Source: Spirochaetia bacterium (GTDB taxonomy: Bacteria > Spirochaetota > Spirochaetia > Treponematales > Breznakiellaceae). From it: 6,002 nt of DNA. Below, piece by piece: positions 5,612 through 6,002 of this stretch (positions are counted from its first letter, which is position 1; every line of letters begins with the position of its first letter). The stretch covers positions 1-6,002 of the forward strand of contig BNVE01000177.1 of assembly GCA_025997875.1 (NCBI GenBank). Direction: 5' to 3'. The translations under genes were made by a program, and so were the position numbers. Under the pieces are notes generated by a model, which saw only the letters and a program-made list of their open reading frames with translations, had not been told where the DNA came from and did no database searches.

Positions 5612-6002
5612 ATGCAATACGCTTATTTGGGACGCACCGGCATGAAGGTAAGCCGTATCTGTCTGGGCACGGGCGCCTTCGGCGGCGGGGGTAACGGTTA
5701 CGGCAACTGGGGTTCCGTGGTGGAGAAGGACGCCCATTACCTGATGGACATGGCCCTGGAAGCGGGGATCAACTTTTTTGATTCCGCCGACGCCTACGGC
5801 GGCCACGGCGAGGGCGGTTACTGCGGCCTTTCGGAGGCCATCGTCGGGACCTGGTTTGCCAGGGGCGGCGGCCGCCGGGAACGGACGGTGATCAGTACCA
5901 AGTCCGGCCATCTGGTAAAGGAGTATACCTGGGACGGCCCCAACCAGATGCCGAATATCTCCCTGTACAAGATCCGCCGTCATTTTAAAGAGTCACTTAA
6001 GC
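5612..6002 (+). CDS. Aldo/keto reductase, N-terminal part (runs off the right edge)
   Basis: The first 130 codons are visible. MQYAYLGRTGMKVSRICLGTGAF is the usual opening of aldo/keto reductases of the broad bacterial type. The catalytic Asp57 and Tyr62 lie in NFFDSADAYG (54-63) with the standard five-residue spacing, and Lys97 in ISTKSG (94-99) supplies the third catalytic residue; the fourth, a His, should lie just past the edge. Such enzymes reduce aldehydes or ketones, or oxidise the alcohols, with NADP(H) in the cytoplasm. The glycine-rich stretch after GAF (22-34, GGGGNGYGNWG) is longer than is usual in that loop. The start follows AAGGAAG (5599-5605), which overlaps the stop of the preceding gene, 6 bases before the ATG. 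The tight spacing supports an operon with the FAD oxidoreductase and linked redox steps on one substrate. Confidence 0.9.
   Translation, partial: MQYAYLGRTGMKVSRICLGTGAFGGGGNGYGNWGSVVEKDAHYLMDMALEAGINFFDSADAYGGHGEGGYCGLSEAIVGTWFARGGGRRERTVISTKSGHLVKEYTWDGPNQMPNISLYKIRRHFKESLK

Noticed and set aside
5489..5983. A 164-codon minus-strand open frame at the right end
   Set aside because: It overlaps the end of the FAD oxidoreductase and the aldo/keto reductase, which carries correct catalytic residues; the antisense product is low-complexity Ala/Val/Gly.
1..6002. CRISPR array, tRNA/rRNA gene, IS element or transposase
   Set aside because: No regularly spaced direct repeats, tRNA-like fold, or transposase motif was found on either strand by reading; coding sequence fills nearly the whole window.

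Overview
The window looks like a chromosomal segment of a mid-to-high GC anaerobic or gut-type bacterium. This comes from GC-rich third positions judged by eye, AGGAG-type ribosome sites, a soluble hybrid histidine kinase beside a FIST sensor protein, and sugar/polyol-type catabolic enzymes. A spirochaete (termite-gut Treponema-like) or a Firmicute would fit, but nothing seen here settles it.

Layout. Four genes run leftward (minus strand) and two run rightward, diverging from a regulatory gap at about 4105-4253. From the gap leftward: (1) an enolase-superfamily (mandelate racemase/muconate lactonizing) gene, 3409-4104, that keeps its N-terminal capping domain and barrel start but loses all downstream metal ligands, so it is read as a 3'-truncated pseudogene; (2) a 400-residue FIST-domain sensor protein, 2186-3388; (3) a cytoplasmic PAS-HisKA-HATPase-REC hybrid histidine kinase, 353-2101; (4) the first 100 codons of a DhaK-type dihydroxyacetone kinase subunit, which continues past position 1. 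Rightward: (5) a FAD-dependent oxidoreductase, 4254-5600, apparently with a leaderless mRNA; and, 11 bases later, (6) the first 130 codons of an aldo/keto reductase, which continues past 6002.

How it may work together. The oxidoreductase, aldo/keto reductase, enolase-superfamily remnant and DhaK are enzyme types usual in catabolism of sugars, sugar acids or polyols. The FIST/hybrid-kinase pair sits where the back half of the dehydratase-type gene should be, which suggests that a two-gene sensory module replaced it by insertion or deletion. FIST domains are thought to bind small ligands, so the pair could be a cytoplasmic ligand-sensing phosphorelay input. No HPt protein or DNA-binding regulator is visible here, so the output is unknown.

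Regulatory DNA. The divergent gap holds two credible promoters and a perfect 20-bp inverted repeat overlapping the leftward -35. A 28-bp near-perfect palindrome lies just before dhaK. Two overlapping extended -10 motifs lie before the FIST gene, at the truncation scar. Two hairpins lie between the FIST and kinase genes. No RNA gene, CRISPR array, IS element or transposase was seen. No gene-free stretch exceeds about 150 bases.
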